A stretch of 64,000 bases of DNA from an uncultured Eubacteriales bacterium (GCA_949292905.1 CASFAV010000004.1:186001-250000); one strand, 5' to 3'. Positions 41,731-51,756 are shown, counted from the first letter of the stretch. The notes: generated from the letters alone by a model not told the origin. A program made the numbers and translations.

Positions 41731-44361
41731 TCATTCCCAATGCGAAACCTTGAATTTTTTATCTACGGCTTTTGCGTTGAGAGTTATGTAGGAATTGCTT
41801 CTGCAGCGCATTATAGTCTTTCTGCCGGAAGCGTTCCGGGTATAAATAAGTTTGAAATTGCCCGTTTCGGACGCAAGCTTTTTCGCGAAGATTTCGGCGT
41901 ATTCTTTTTTTCTCCCTATCGCCGAAGGGCATGCGTAAGAGTGCAGATAAGAAAGCGCTCCCAACGCATTCCGTTTCACGATGACGTAACGCGGATTCTC
42001 TATCGGCGAAAAGAATTCCTTCATCGCGGCGTTGAACACGTTCTGATCGTGTACGGAAGCGTTCCTGAGATATATCGCCGTTTGCGTGAGATCTTTATCC
42101 TGTTCCGTTACCGCTTGCGCGTCCGGGTCTATCAGCCCGCATTCGGCGAGCGTACCGCAAACGGCTTTGCCGATGATAAGAAAAGAACGCGCGGGATTCA
42201 AGTGCTTCAGAAACTTCAGGAACGTAGGCAAAACGAGATACGCTACCGCAAGCTGCAAAGCAAGCGCCGTGATGACCGCTATGACCGGATTCGATATTCT
42301 CGCCACCGCCAGTCCCGCCGCTATGCAGGCGCTCTCTCCCAATATCGCCTCCGCTATCAACAATTTCAGATTGAAAAACCGCGCAACCGGTACCTTCTTT
42401 TCCTGAGGCAGGAGCGTTTCGACGACTACTTCCGCCTTTCTGCCTTTAACTTCGCTTTCCCATTGCGCGCGCGGAAGCGCTCTTTTTGAGGAAAGCTCAA
42501 GCATATCCGCATTGATACGCTCTATCCCCTTCTTATCGAACGGCGGTTTTAGCGCGGTTATCCGCCCTATCCCGCTCTCTATCTCGCCCGTATCGTAATC
42601 GGGCCCCATGAATGCGTCGAAACGCCTTTTCAAAATCTCGAAATCCTGCGACCTCGGCTCCGATTCGTCCCGCTTGAAATAAGTAACGGCTTTTTCGCGC
42701 ACGGAATCTTTGAATATATAGTCCGGTTCGACCGTCACGAGATGCCAGACGTTTGCGCACTTCGTCGGATCGTCGGGATCCAATCTTATTGACCTTCCGC
42801 GCATCTGGTTGGAAAGAACGTAAGATCCCACGAAACTCGCCAATATCAATGTATTTACTTTGGGCGAATCCCAGCCTTCGCCGAGCAAAGATTTAGTCCC
42901 TACGAGTATCTCTATCTCTCCGCGCTCGAAAAGCTCGCTCACCGCGCCGACCGCGGCGCGCGCCGAAGACGAAAATTCCACTTCGGAATATCCCGTTCCG
43001 GCTATTCGCTTACGCGACTTCTCTCCCTGCGCTTTGACGCTATCGGGCAATATCACAAGACTTCCTGTGAGCACTCCCGTCTTGGCATCCGGTACCGCAC
43101 GCCGCACGGTTTCGAATACGCTTACCGCATTAACGGCATTGAATTCCCTCTCCGTTAATCCGTCGAGGTTTTCTCTCCCGATATGATCGGTAAGTATAAG
43201 CAATCTCAATCCCGCGCCGATATCGGCATATTCCGAAGACGCTATCTTTCCGATGCTTTTGAGTTTGCCGACCGATGAGATCAGCGCGCGTTTCAGCTTC
43301 TCCGTTGTCTCCAGCCTTACTTTCCCTCTTTCGTAAACGGAATGCTTCTTCAGTATACGCTCGGTAGCCGCCTTTTCCTCCTCGCTTAAAAGCTCTCCGT
43401 CTAGCAAAAATTCCAACGCTGTCTCCGCTATACCGTACGTGCAAGCGGGAAGCGCTTTGCCTGCGGTCAGCGATTTCGCCTTGCGCTTCTTTATTCCGTA
43501 GCCGCCGTCGGTCAGAAATGAGCATAACGCAACGTACTCTTTCACGTGCGAATACAGCTCGTCGTAATCCTCCGAGGCGTTCAGCTTTTCCGCAACCGAC
43601 GCGAGAAACTTAAGACCGTATATCTCCTCCAACGCCGCGCGGGCGTTTGCGGCGTGCGCGGTCAAAGCCTTCTCCTCCTCGGCTGTCGGAAAATTGAAAT
43701 ATACGTAATCCTGGTGGGGACACAACGTGCCCTGCGCCACGAGTTCGGGTACGAATATCTCTTCGTCGATTTCGCCGCATACGGCTACGTACCTCGCCCA
43801 TTCGGCAGGATCCGAATCGTACGGCGGCGTAGCCGTAAGAGATACGGTCGTGACGCTCGCCCCCATCGCTTCCGTAAATTTTTCGAGAGCCTTTTGCCAT
43901 TCGTTCTTGAGATGGTGCGCTTCGTCGAGACAAATAGTGCCTATTCCCGCCGCTTTGACTGCTTCGATGAGCTCTATATCCCTGTAATCGCAGTTCTCGC
44001 CGTCTTCGGTATATTCTGCCTTCTCCAACGCCGAGTACAAAGCCTGATACGTGACGGAAGTTATTTTCTTGATCGAGTGCAGATCCGATGAGAACGCTTC
44101 GTCGTAAACGGCTTCGTTTTCCGCAAACATCTCCCTGAAGCGCCTCCCCCACTGCTCGCGTATCGCCGTAGTCGGCGATAATATGATGCAGGGCTTACCT
44201 ATCCTGCGTATCAATTCGAGCCCCAACACGGTCTTGCCGCTTCCCGGAGCCGCAACGATGTTTATCCTGCCGTCCCGAAGATATTTGTCCGCATTGTCCA
44301 GTATGCGTTGTTGATAAGCGCGGAACGTACCCCGAAATTTTATCCCTTCGAATACACTCAT
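41731..44361 (-). CDS. DEAD/DEAH-type SF2 helicase with C-terminal membrane hairpin
   Basis: An 876-residue SF2 ATPase: Walker A AAPGSGKT (37-44), motif Ia SPTTAIREQW, DEAH box CLDEAHHL, motif III SLTATPPYD, and in lobe 2 GTKSLLGEGWDSP and QMRGRSIRLD (motifs V and VI). A ~200-residue helical insertion separates the lobes. After the motor, about residues 690-750 contain two or three strongly hydrophobic segments (IAVITALALQLAVAYLVLP), followed by ~130 soluble residues. A membrane-associated SF2 helicase is unusual and could belong to a defence or DNA-uptake function (inference). No clear SD precedes the ATG. It appears to be a single-gene unit. Confidence 0.82.
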   Translation of the reverse strand: MSVFEGIKFRGTFRAYQQRILDNADKYLRDGRINIVAAPGSGKTVLGLELIRRIGKPCIILSPTTAIREQWGRRFREMFAENEAVYDEAFSSDLHSIKKITSVTYQALYSALEKAEYTEDGENCDYRDIELIEAVKAAGIGTICLDEAHHLKNEWQKALEKFTEAMGASVTTVSLTATPPYDSDPAEWARYVAVCGEIDEEIFVPELVAQGTLCPHQDYVYFNFPTAEEEKALTAHAANARAALEEIYGLKFLASVAEKLNASEDYDELYSHVKEYVALCSFLTDGGYGIKKRKAKSLTAGKALPACTYGIAETALEFLLDGELLSEEEKAATERILKKHSVYERGKVRLETTEKLKRALISSVGKLKSIGKIASSEYADIGAGLRLLILTDHIGRENLDGLTEREFNAVNAVSVFETVRRAVPDAKTGVLTGSLVILPDSVKAQGEKSRKRIAGTGYSEVEFSSSARAAVGAVSELFERGEIEILVGTKSLLGEGWDSPKVNTLILASFVGSYVLSNQMRGRSIRLDPDDPTKCANVWHLVTVEPDYIFKDSVREKAVTYFKRDESEPRSQDFEILKRRFDAFMGPDYDTGEIESGIGRITALKPPFDKKGIERINADMLELSSKRALPRAQWESEVKGRKAEVVVETLLPQEKKVPVARFFNLKLLIAEAILGESACIAAGLAVARISNPVIAVITALALQLAVAYLVLPTFLKFLKHLNPARSFLIIGKAVCGTLAECGLIDPDAQAVTEQDKDLTQTAIYLRNASVHDQNVFNAAMKEFFSPIENPRYVIVKRNALGALSYLHSYACPSAIGRKKEYAEIFAKKLASETGNFKLIYTRNASGRKTIMRCRSNSYITLNAKAVDKKFKVSHWE

Positions 44362-44570
44362 ATCATATTGTCGCGAGAACTTTTTCTCCGATAAATAATT
44401 TTACATATTTTACCATATCCGTGAGCTATTAATCAAGAGGCGAAAACGCCGTCTGCGCTCACGCCGGAGGCAAACCGTTTATGCACCGAAAAGCGGAAAA
44501 AGTAACCTTTCGCAATCCGCTTTTATATGATGTATTAGAAGTAAATTCAGCTATCCACAAGGAGGTAAAA

Positions 44571-46277
44571 ATGTTTTGCAATCAAAGAAACAACGGATGC
44601 GGCGTAAACCCCTGCCGTCCGTCGGATAATTGTAAACCTTGTAATCCTTGCTGCGTCTGTCCCACGGGACCTACGGGGCCCACGGGGCCCACTGGGCCTT
44701 CGACGGGAGCCACGGGACCTACCGGTCCTACCGGAGCGACGGGACCTTCCGGCGCTATAGGCGCAACGGGGCCGCAGGGCGTACAGGGCATACAGGGCGT
44801 ACAAGGCGTAGTCGGTCCTACCGGACCTACGGGACCTACCGGACCCGCAGGGCCGCAGGGCACGCAAGGTATCCAGGGAAGAACCGGAGAAATCGGCGTA
44901 ACGGGACCTACCGGTCCTACCGGTCCCACAGGGCCTCAAGGTCCGAAAGGCGCTACTGGTCCCGCAGGCGCCACAGGTCCGCAAGGCGTACAGGGAATAC
45001 AAGGCTTGCAAGGTCTTGCCGGAGTGACCGGACCTACGGGTCCTACCGGCCCCGCAGGCACGGGAGCAACCGGAGCAACCGGTCCTACCGGCGCTACGGG
45101 CGCCGCGGGCGCAACGGGCCCCACCGGTCCTACAGGTCCCGCCGGAACGGGGGCTACGGGTCCCACGGGCGCTACGGGCGCCGCGGGCGCAACGGGCCCC
45201 ACAGGTCCTACCGGTGGTCCCGAAGGAACGGGAGCTACGGGTCCCACGGGCGCTACGGGTGCCGCGGGCGCAACCGGTCCCACAGGTCCTACCGGTCCCG
45301 CCGGAACGGGAGCTACCGGTCCCACGGGCGCTACGGGTGCCGCAGGCGCAACCGGCCCCACCGGTCCTACCGGTCCCGAAGGAACGGGAGCTACCGGTCC
45401 CACGGGCGCTACGGGTGCCGCGGGCGCAACCGGCCCCACCGGTCCTACCGGTCCCGAAGGTACGGGGGCTACCGGTCCCACCGGTCCCGAAGGTGCAACG
45501 GGTCCCACAGGTCCCACCGGTCCCGAAGGTACGGGAGCTACGGGCCCCACCGGTCCCGAAGGTGCAACGGGTCCCACAGGTCCTACCGGTCCCGAAGGTA
45601 CGGGAGCTACGGGCCCCACCGGTCCCGAAGGTGCAACGGGTCCCACAGGTCCCACCGGCCCCGAAGGAGCGACGGGTCCCACCGGTCCCGAAGGCGCTGC
45701 CGGCGCGGAAGGAGCTACGGGTCCCACCGGCCCCACCGGTCCTACCGGACCCACGGGCGCTAACGCGATAAGCGCGATCTCGCTCACTTCGGGCGATAAA
45801 CCGGTAACGACTTCGCTGTTTGCCAACGACACGCAAGGCGATCTGCGCTACGTCGGCAACGCCGTTTCGGGACAGAGCACCAACAATCAGGCGCCCGACG
45901 ACAACATCAATCTCGTAGCCGCCGACATGTCCTACGCGGTAATGATCCCCATCTCCGGTAAGCTCGAACACGTTTATATCGAAAGCACCGTGACGGCTCT
46001 GGAAAACTTCTCTCATGCCGCGAGGTTGAAAGCGCGCTTGTACACCGCGCCTGCGGGAACGCTGAACTTCTCTGTCGTTCCCGGGTCCGAACTTACTCTG
46101 TCGCCGGAGATATCGGGCGTCGTACCGGCCGGAACGATTTTCAACGGCGACGTTGCTCTCGATCACGATGTTACCGCAGGCAGCAAGCTGCTCGCAGTCA
46201 TCTGGCTCACACGCGACGAAGCCGGCGAAGACCAGAGTCTTTCCACGGTCACCTTCCTCGCAACAGTGATAAGATAA
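44571..46277 (+). CDS. Collagen-like GXY-repeat (BclA/exosporium-type) protein
   Basis: A 568-residue protein in three parts: a short Cys-rich start ([19 protein letters not shown]), a collagen-like region (about residues 31-400) of G-x-y triplets dominated by GPT, GAT and GPE, and a ~165-residue globular C-terminal domain ([12 protein letters not shown] onward) in the position of the BclA C-terminal head. Such proteins trimerise and form spore-surface filaments. The collagen register is broken by an extra Gly-containing step ([11 protein letters not shown], near 45215). CAAGGAGG fixes ATG 44571. No clear sigma-A promoter precedes it, which would suit a sporulation sigma factor (inference). 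Confidence 0.85.
   Translation: MFCNQRNNGCGVNPCRPSDNCKPCNPCCVCPTGPTGPTGPTGPSTGATGPTGPTGATGPSGAIGATGPQGVQGIQGVQGVVGPTGPTGPTGPAGPQGTQGIQGRTGEIGVTGPTGPTGPTGPQGPKGATGPAGATGPQGVQGIQGLQGLAGVTGPTGPTGPAGTGATGATGPTGATGAAGATGPTGPTGPAGTGATGPTGATGAAGATGPTGPTGGPEGTGATGPTGATGAAGATGPTGPTGPAGTGATGPTGATGAAGATGPTGPTGPEGTGATGPTGATGAAGATGPTGPTGPEGTGATGPTGPEGATGPTGPTGPEGTGATGPTGPEGATGPTGPTGPEGTGATGPTGPEGATGPTGPTGPEGATGPTGPEGAAGAEGATGPTGPTGPTGPTGANAISAISLTSGDKPVTTSLFANDTQGDLRYVGNAVSGQSTNNQAPDDNINLVAADMSYAVMIPISGKLEHVYIESTVTALENFSHAARLKARLYTAPAGTLNFSVVPGSELTLSPEISGVVPAGTIFNGDVALDHDVTAGSKLLAVIWLTRDEAGEDQSLSTVTFLATVIR
45060..45760 (+). repeat. Tandem DNA repeats encoding the collagen-like region
   Basis: Near-identical units such as GGAGCTACGGGTCCCACGGG are repeated many times with third-position changes, encoding blocks of [20 protein letters not shown] and later [20 protein letters not shown] type. 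The region is prone to slippage, so repeat number may vary between strains or be mis-assembled. Confidence 0.85.
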
Positions 46278-46291
46278 GCTTATCCCCGTTT

Positions 46292-46334
46292 TGAAAAAGG
46301 CGCGTTCCCGTAAGGGGCGCGTCTTTTGTTTTTT
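46292..46334 (+). terminator. Probable terminator after the collagen-like gene
   Basis: Imperfect stem AAAAGGCGCGTTCCC / GGGGCGCGTCTTTT around a GTAA loop, followed by TTTTGTTTTTT. Confidence 0.65.
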
Positions 46335-46477
46335 CCGCGATATTTACGTCCGTCGGTTTTGCGTACGGCTGTTCTTTTCGGGCGTGCGATCGCTAACTTC
46401 CGATTATCTTTATGAGAATGACTGTTCTCTTTTGCATAAATATTACCTCGGGGCACTACGGATTTCAAATTTCGGAA

Positions 46478-46506
46478 TTGACAAATAATGACAAAATTTC
46501 TAAAAT
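46478..46506 (+). promoter_or_regulatory. Promoter for the Cys-rich lipoprotein gene
   Basis: TTGACA (46478-46483), 17-nt spacer, TAAAAT (46501-46506). Confidence 0.75.
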
Positions 46507-46541
46507 TTTTTTATCGACATCCGTAAAAGGGGGGAATGATC

Positions 46542-48785
46542 GTGAAACGCTTATTCATATCCGTATTTTTATTGATTTTATTGTCGACTGTACTGTTCGC
46601 CGCCGCCTGCACCGCCGAAAACGAAGCCGAAAGCGCCGTTCGTACCGCCGCGGAGCACGTACATTCCTGGTCCGATTACGTTGTTACGAAAGCCGCCGCG
46701 TGCACCGAAGCGGGAGAAAAAACCAAATATTGCGACTGCGGAGCTTCGATATCCGTCATTACGGCGCCTACCGGTCATTCGCTCGAAGCCGGCTTCGTCT
46801 GCTCCGAAAGAAAGTGCATCAACGAAGGCTGCACTCACGTCGAGCCCGCGGCGGAACACACGTATTCCGTCAAAGAAACGGTGCCGCCTTCCTGTACCGA
46901 AAAGGGTTACGCGGTATACGTATGCGAATGCGGTGAGGAGCTTATCGGCGACGAGACCGAACCTGCGGGGCACGTATTCGGCGAGCCGGAAACGCTTAAA
47001 GACGCCGACTGTACCGAAGACGGCGAACGTATAAAGTCGTGTACCGTATGCGGTTTCGAAGAAGCCGAGACCGTTCCCGCTACGGGGCATAAATACGAAA
47101 GCAACGTCGTACCCGCGACCTGCAAAAAAGGCGGATATACGGAACACGTCTGCGTCGCTTGCGGCGACAGCTACGTCGATTCCGAGACCGTGCCCCTATG
47201 GCACGCTCTCGACGCCGACTTCGGTTGTTGCGAAAGGCATTGCACGCGCGAAGGGTGCGATTATTACGAGCCCGCATATAAGGAACACGATTATTCGGTG
47301 TCGTCCGTCGTCGCTCCCACGTGCACGGAAGAAGGCTATACCGTCCTCAAATGCGCCTGCGGCGCAGTAAAACACGACGACTACGTACCGCCTGCGGAAC
47401 ACGCCTTCGCGACCGAGGCTTTCGAAGCCTCCTGCACGGAATGCGCGTATACCGAAAGCGTCTGCTCCGTATGCGGATATAAAGTCAGGACCGTCACGGC
47501 GCCCGCTCTCGGACATCTATACGGGACCGATTTCCCGTGTTGCGTCAGGGAATGTCTGCGCGAAGGGTGCGGACACACCGAAAAAGCCGGCTCCGAACAC
47601 GAATATACCGAGATCGTCACACCCTCGACTTGCACGGAAAAAGGCAACGTCGCCACTGTATGCAGCGTTTGCGGTTTTGTGGCGCATTACGAAGAAACCG
47701 AACTTACGGCTCACGAATTTGCTATAACCACGGTGAACGCCTCCTGTACCGAAGGAGGATATACCGAATATACCTGCAAGATCTGCCTTTACAGTTATCG
47801 GGACGACTTCACGGAAGCTCTCGGACACCTCTACGACACGGGTGCGGAATGTGTCGACGGAGAATGTACCCGCGAAGGCTGTGACCACAAGGAACCGGCA
47901 AGCGCACAGCACGATTTCGCCCTTTCCTCGGTGAATCCCTCGTGCACCGAAAAAGGATATACCGAATATATTTGTAAATACTGCCGTTATTATTATCGCG
48001 ACGACTACACGGACGCCCTCGGACACCTATACGCCACGAACGCTGAATGTATCGACAGAGAGTGTATCCGCGAAGGCTGTACGCACGTCGAACCCGCAAG
48101 CGCGGAGCACAGCTTTACCGATCTTACCGTCGAGCCGACGTGCACTGAGGAAGGCTATACGGAACACACCTGTATGACGTGCGGTCATTCCTGTCGGGAT
48201 GACTTCGCCGAAGCTCTCGGACACCTCTACGCCACGGACGCGGAATGTATCGACAGAGAGTGCGTCCGCGAGGGTTGCTCGCACGTAGAGCCGGCGAGCT
48301 CGCAACACGATTTCGTTGCCTCAGATACCTCGACAAGCGCGACGTGCACCGAAAACGGCTACGTCATCATGGTCTGCGGCGGTTGCGGGGCATGGTACGA
48401 CTGCGAAACGGAGGCCCTCGGTCACGATTACGCGGGCGGACTCTGCACCCGTTGCGGCAACGTGGACGCGACGTACGATTGCGGCAAATTGACGCTGGAG
48501 CTGCGCTATTCGTCATACTGCGTCACTGGATTCGACCCTTCGGAACCGGACACGCGGCTGATGATGATCCCCGACGAATATAACGGCATCGCTATAACGT
48601 CGATAGAAGCTTTTGCGCTCACGAACAACACGTTGATCGAATGCGTGGCGCTCGGCGCTAACTTCACCTCCCTCGACCCGTGGGCCTTCTACGGCATGGC
48701 TTCGTTGAATACGTTGATATTACCCTACGGCTGCGCGCTCGACGGAGTGCTCCTGCCGGCAGATATTACCGTCATAACCTATTAA
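46542..48785 (+). CDS. Cysteine-rich repeat lipoprotein with C-terminal LRR-like end
   Basis: About 747 residues and about 60 cysteines. A signal peptide ends in the lipobox FAAAC. Then come some ten copies of a ~45-70-residue unit: C-T-E-x-G-Y-T-x-x-x-C-x-x-C-G, a variable strand, L-G-H-x-Y, and in many units an extra E-C-x-x-x-x-C-x-x-x-G-C motif. The paired CxxC/C spacing suggests zinc knuckles or disulfide-linked beta modules on the cell surface. The last ~100 residues resemble one LRR_5 unit (IEAFALTNNTLIECVALG). GTG 46542 is preferred to ATG 46536: the GGGGGG SD is 7 nt from GTG and only 1 nt from ATG. Function unknown. Confidence 0.75.
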   Translation: MKRLFISVFLLILLSTVLFAAACTAENEAESAVRTAAEHVHSWSDYVVTKAAACTEAGEKTKYCDCGASISVITAPTGHSLEAGFVCSERKCINEGCTHVEPAAEHTYSVKETVPPSCTEKGYAVYVCECGEELIGDETEPAGHVFGEPETLKDADCTEDGERIKSCTVCGFEEAETVPATGHKYESNVVPATCKKGGYTEHVCVACGDSYVDSETVPLWHALDADFGCCERHCTREGCDYYEPAYKEHDYSVSSVVAPTCTEEGYTVLKCACGAVKHDDYVPPAEHAFATEAFEASCTECAYTESVCSVCGYKVRTVTAPALGHLYGTDFPCCVRECLREGCGHTEKAGSEHEYTEIVTPSTCTEKGNVATVCSVCGFVAHYEETELTAHEFAITTVNASCTEGGYTEYTCKICLYSYRDDFTEALGHLYDTGAECVDGECTREGCDHKEPASAQHDFALSSVNPSCTEKGYTEYICKYCRYYYRDDYTDALGHLYATNAECIDRECIREGCTHVEPASAEHSFTDLTVEPTCTEEGYTEHTCMTCGHSCRDDFAEALGHLYATDAECIDRECVREGCSHVEPASSQHDFVASDTSTSATCTENGYVIMVCGGCGAWYDCETEALGHDYAGGLCTRCGNVDATYDCGKLTLELRYSSYCVTGFDPSEPDTRLMMIPDEYNGIAITSIEAFALTNNTLIECVALGANFTSLDPWAFYGMASLNTLILPYGCALDGVLLPADITVITY

Positions 48786-48820
48786 ACGGTAGCTATAGAT
48801 ACGTAAATAATGCAAAAAAA

Positions 48821-48856
48821 AGGAAGGCGCTCTTTTACGACGCGCCTTCCTGATTT
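48821..48856 (+). terminator. Probable terminator after the Cys-rich lipoprotein gene
   Basis: 9-bp stem GGAAGGCGC (48822-48830) with GCGCCTTCC (48842-48850), 11-nt loop; the T run is weak. Confidence 0.6.
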
Positions 48857-48871
48857 CTCCCCTATTATACT

Positions 48872-48914
48872 GAGCCGGTCATCCCGTCCGCACACACCGC
48901 AGCATAACCGGCTC
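48872..48914. repeat. Inverted repeat flanked by TATAAT-like boxes
   Basis: GAGCCGGT (48872-48879) and ACCGGCTC (48907-48914) form an inverted repeat, each arm flanked by CTATTAT(A). Direct GCGTGAAAAA repeats follow at 48931-48950. It lies between convergent genes; possible RNA structure or protein site. Confidence 0.4.
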
Positions 48915-48982
48915 TATTATAAAAAACGAAGCGTGAAAAAAGCGTGAAAAATTCGCGCTTTACAAAAATTCACTCGATTATT

Positions 48983-49804
48983 TTATTTATCGGCATTTCT
49001 TTTCGCCGCTATGTCGTCCAACCATAACTGCATCGCGAAAGACCATCCGTAATTGATGAGGAACTCGCCCTTGTATCCGTCGTCGTTCACGTCATCCAGA
49101 TACCGCCACATATCGCATTCGAGGGCGGAGCAATTCACCGAAGCCCTGCCTCTTCCGAATACCGCGAGCGCCGCGAGCCCGCGCTCGCGCAGGAAGAGCT
49201 CCAATCTGCACTTGGCGTTGCGATAGAGCATTTTGGCTTTGTCCGCTTCCTTGTCGGGCCACAGAGCCGCTATCGTCTCGCCCATCTCCACCGTCGCTCC
49301 CCGCCGCGCTATGAGCAATGCGAGGAATTCCTTGCTTTTCTGGGACGGGAATTCCTGATTGTCGCCGTTCACCGCAAGATCGAACGCCCCGAAAGTTTTT
49401 GCTTCTATCACCCGCCTCGACGCTTTGCTTTCGTGGATCTTCGAGATGAACCATTCTATCTTGTCGCGACTGTACGGCTTGTAGCAGAATCCGAGAAGAT
49501 TGGCGCCTATCCTGCGCGAGATCTCCTTCTCGTTCTGCGTGTAGCCGCTTATGAAAACTATTTTCGTATCCGGCGAGACTTCCGTCACGGCCTCGGCAAG
49601 CTCCACCCCGTTCTTCCCCGGCATGTTGATGTCGAGAAAGGCGCAGTCGGGCTTGTACTCGCGGGCATGATTGAGAAATTTGTCTCCGTCGCTGAAATAC
49701 ACGCACTGTATATCCGCGTCCATGACGTTGCCTACGAACGCCTGCAGCGAACGTATTTCGTCGTCTATCACTATTATGTTCACCGTTGTTCTCGGAGCTC
49801 CCAT
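48983..49804 (-). CDS. Response regulator: REC domain plus SARP/BTAD-like output
   Basis: A 273-residue regulator. The receiver domain has the acidic pair IDDE, the phospho-acceptor Asp in FLDINMPGKNG, Thr/Ser in VFISGYT and the Lys in YKPYS. From about residue 130 the output (KTFGAFDLAVNG ... FPSQKSKEFLALLIARRG) matches the winged-helix of SARP/OmpR-type regulators. LYRNAKCRLELFLRERG is like the following BTAD helices. It is downstream of the sensor kinase by 1 nt, with the SD (AAAGAGGG) inside the kinase's end. Phosphorylation by that kinase is the expected input. Confidence 0.85.
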   Translation of the reverse strand: MGAPRTTVNIIVIDDEIRSLQAFVGNVMDADIQCVYFSDGDKFLNHAREYKPDCAFLDINMPGKNGVELAEAVTEVSPDTKIVFISGYTQNEKEISRRIGANLLGFCYKPYSRDKIEWFISKIHESKASRRVIEAKTFGAFDLAVNGDNQEFPSQKSKEFLALLIARRGATVEMGETIAALWPDKEADKAKMLYRNAKCRLELFLRERGLAALAVFGRGRASVNCSALECDMWRYLDDVNDDGYKGEFLINYGWSFAMQLWLDDIAAKRNADK

Positions 49805-49805
49805 T

Positions 49806-51698
49806 TTATCCCTCTTTCACGTTGCGCGCCACCACGAATCTTATCTGCGTGCCCTCCGCGGGTTTCGCGATTATTTCGGCGCTCGCTTTCATCAATAATT
49901 TCATGCGCTCGACGGCGTTTCTGAGCCCGACGGAACGTTCCATCGCCTTTTCAGCGTCGAAACCGCACCCGTTGTCGCTCACCGATATTTCCACGCCTTC
50001 GGGCGTATCCTTCGCGGAAATAAGCACGTAGCCGTCCTCTTTTTCGGTTATCCCCGAATGTCTGATCGCGTTCTCGACTATCGGCTGCAACGACAGCGCA
50101 GGCACTTTCAGATCCCACACGTCCACGTCGAGCATCAGGTTGATCTCCTTTTGCAGTCTCATTTCCTCGAGCGCCACGTAGTTCAACGTGTTGTCTATCT
50201 CTTCGTCGAAACGCACTAGCCCCTTCACTCCCGCGTCTATGTTCGCGCGCAGATGCCTGCTGAAATGTTCCATCGCGCGGTCTCCCGCGGCGATGCTTTC
50301 GCGGTATACGCCCTGTATACAGGTAAGACAGTTGAACATGAAATGCGGCTTGATCTGGGCTCGCAGCGCGTCCGCCTGTATTTCGGTGATGCGGCGTTTG
50401 TAGTCCGCCGCTTCTATGGCGGCTTTGTTATAGTCGCGCATCCTCATGAAATACAGCGCGTAAACGCCCATCATCATGACCATTACCGCATAGGACGCCA
50501 CCGATTCCGTACCGATCACGACGAAATCGAGCATGTCCATCATCGATATCCCGATAACGAACGTGAGCGCGAAGAAAAACAAAGTGTACGCGCCCGCGAA
50601 TTTGACTTTCGTCACCACCCCGCGCATAAGCGGCACGTAGACGAAAGACAATACGAACAGTTGCAAAAATACCGGAACGATGCGTTCCTTATAGCCGTAT
50701 AAAGAATAGAACGCCGCGATACAGCCGACGTTGAAGACCGTAAGCGCCACTATCTGCCAAGGAAGGGGTTTAAGCGTTATCACCCCAGTACGCACGAGAT
50801 GATACACGAACACCACCGCGGCGGCTACGGAAAAAGCATAGAATATCTCGGCTATCGGATTATACCACGGAAAATCGAGATACTTGAGAAGGTGTCTGTA
50901 CACGTCCACGGAAAACACGAACATGAGCAGCACGGTCACGAGCACAGCGGTAAAGGTCCAGCCGCCTGCGCCGATACCGGTCTTGGACGCGTTCAAGAAT
51001 ATCCCGAGGATAAAAAGCATTATGAGCGCGCCGAGGACTATGAACGCAAAATATTCCCCGTACGTAGCGGAAGAGCCTATGGCGTCGCCCGCGACCATGG
51101 AAAACGCCGAATGCATGCCGCCTTCGCGGGAAGCCGAAAGTTCCACCACCACCGTGACCGTTTCGGGCGTCTCGGCGACGTATGGATAAACCTCCGTCTC
51201 GATACCGTAGGAAGCCGTTTCGCTCTCGTTTTCGGACATAACGCCGTAGACGGTATTCAGTTTGCCGTTTATGAAGGTGCGGTAGGCGCCGTCGAAGTTG
51301 ACCGCATGCACCTGCAGCGCTATTCCCGCGGGCACGGCGGCCGTTATGCGGAAAGAGCCGTATCCCGTGCGCGGTAAAACTTCGCCGCTTGCCGTGGTAT
51401 TGCCCGTCCAGACGTCGGGCACGTATATCACTCCGTCCGGCTCGGCGTCGGTAAGATCGTCGGTCACTATCCACTTATCGTAGAAATATTCCCACTCGCC
51501 GTACAGCGACACGTAATCGCCGCTCCGTATTTGCGTGGCGTCCAGATGCCGGTTTTCGATTTTGGCAAGTCCCATCACTTCCGCAAAATACACGGAACAA
51601 ACGAAAGTAAGCACAACGAGGAGCAGAGTGACGAGTATCATCGTGCATCCCAGACAGATATAAACTCTTTTGTCGCCTCTTTTTATTCCCTCGATCAC
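49806..51698 (-). CDS. LytS/YehU-type sensor histidine kinase with 7TM-DISM-like sensor
   Basis: 630 residues: a membrane helix at ~18-40, an extracellular jelly-roll-like domain (~50-215; GEWEYFYDKW and TGYGSFRITAAVP are typical of the 7TMR-DISM sensor), then about seven membrane helices (~220-420), a His kinase domain with the phospho-acceptor His in QIKPHFMFNCL, and a HATPase (VENAIRHS N-box, DNGCGFD G-box). It would sense an extracellular carbohydrate-like ligand. The start is GTG 51698 with a weak SD. A strong extended -10 promoter lies at 51728-51756. Partner of the next gene. Confidence 0.88.
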   Translation of the reverse strand: MIEGIKRGDKRVYICLGCTMILVTLLLVVLTFVCSVYFAEVMGLAKIENRHLDATQIRSGDYVSLYGEWEYFYDKWIVTDDLTDAEPDGVIYVPDVWTGNTTASGEVLPRTGYGSFRITAAVPAGIALQVHAVNFDGAYRTFINGKLNTVYGVMSENESETASYGIETEVYPYVAETPETVTVVVELSASREGGMHSAFSMVAGDAIGSSATYGEYFAFIVLGALIMLFILGIFLNASKTGIGAGGWTFTAVLVTVLLMFVFSVDVYRHLLKYLDFPWYNPIAEIFYAFSVAAAVVFVYHLVRTGVITLKPLPWQIVALTVFNVGCIAAFYSLYGYKERIVPVFLQLFVLSFVYVPLMRGVVTKVKFAGAYTLFFFALTFVIGISMMDMLDFVVIGTESVASYAVMVMMMGVYALYFMRMRDYNKAAIEAADYKRRITEIQADALRAQIKPHFMFNCLTCIQGVYRESIAAGDRAMEHFSRHLRANIDAGVKGLVRFDEEIDNTLNYVALEEMRLQKEINLMLDVDVWDLKVPALSLQPIVENAIRHSGITEKEDGYVLISAKDTPEGVEISVSDNGCGFDAEKAMERSVGLRNAVERMKLLMKASAEIIAKPAEGTQIRFVVARNVKEG

Positions 51699-51727
51699 CA
51701 GACAATACCGCCCTTACTTATACCTCC

Positions 51728-51756
51728 AGTATAGCACAAAAAGCGACAAAAGTCAA
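51728..51756 (-). promoter_or_regulatory. Promoter of the sensor kinase-response regulator operon
   Basis: Minus strand: TTGACT (51756-51751), 17-nt spacer ending in TGC, TATACT (51733-51728). Confidence 0.78.

Noticed and set aside
45060..45760. Possible CRISPR array
   Set aside because: Repeat units are contiguous in-frame coding triplets with no unique spacers.
44547..46166. Long minus-strand frames with GPV-type repeats
   Set aside because: They arise from the repetitive GC-rich collagen-like gene read backwards and have no independent start signals.
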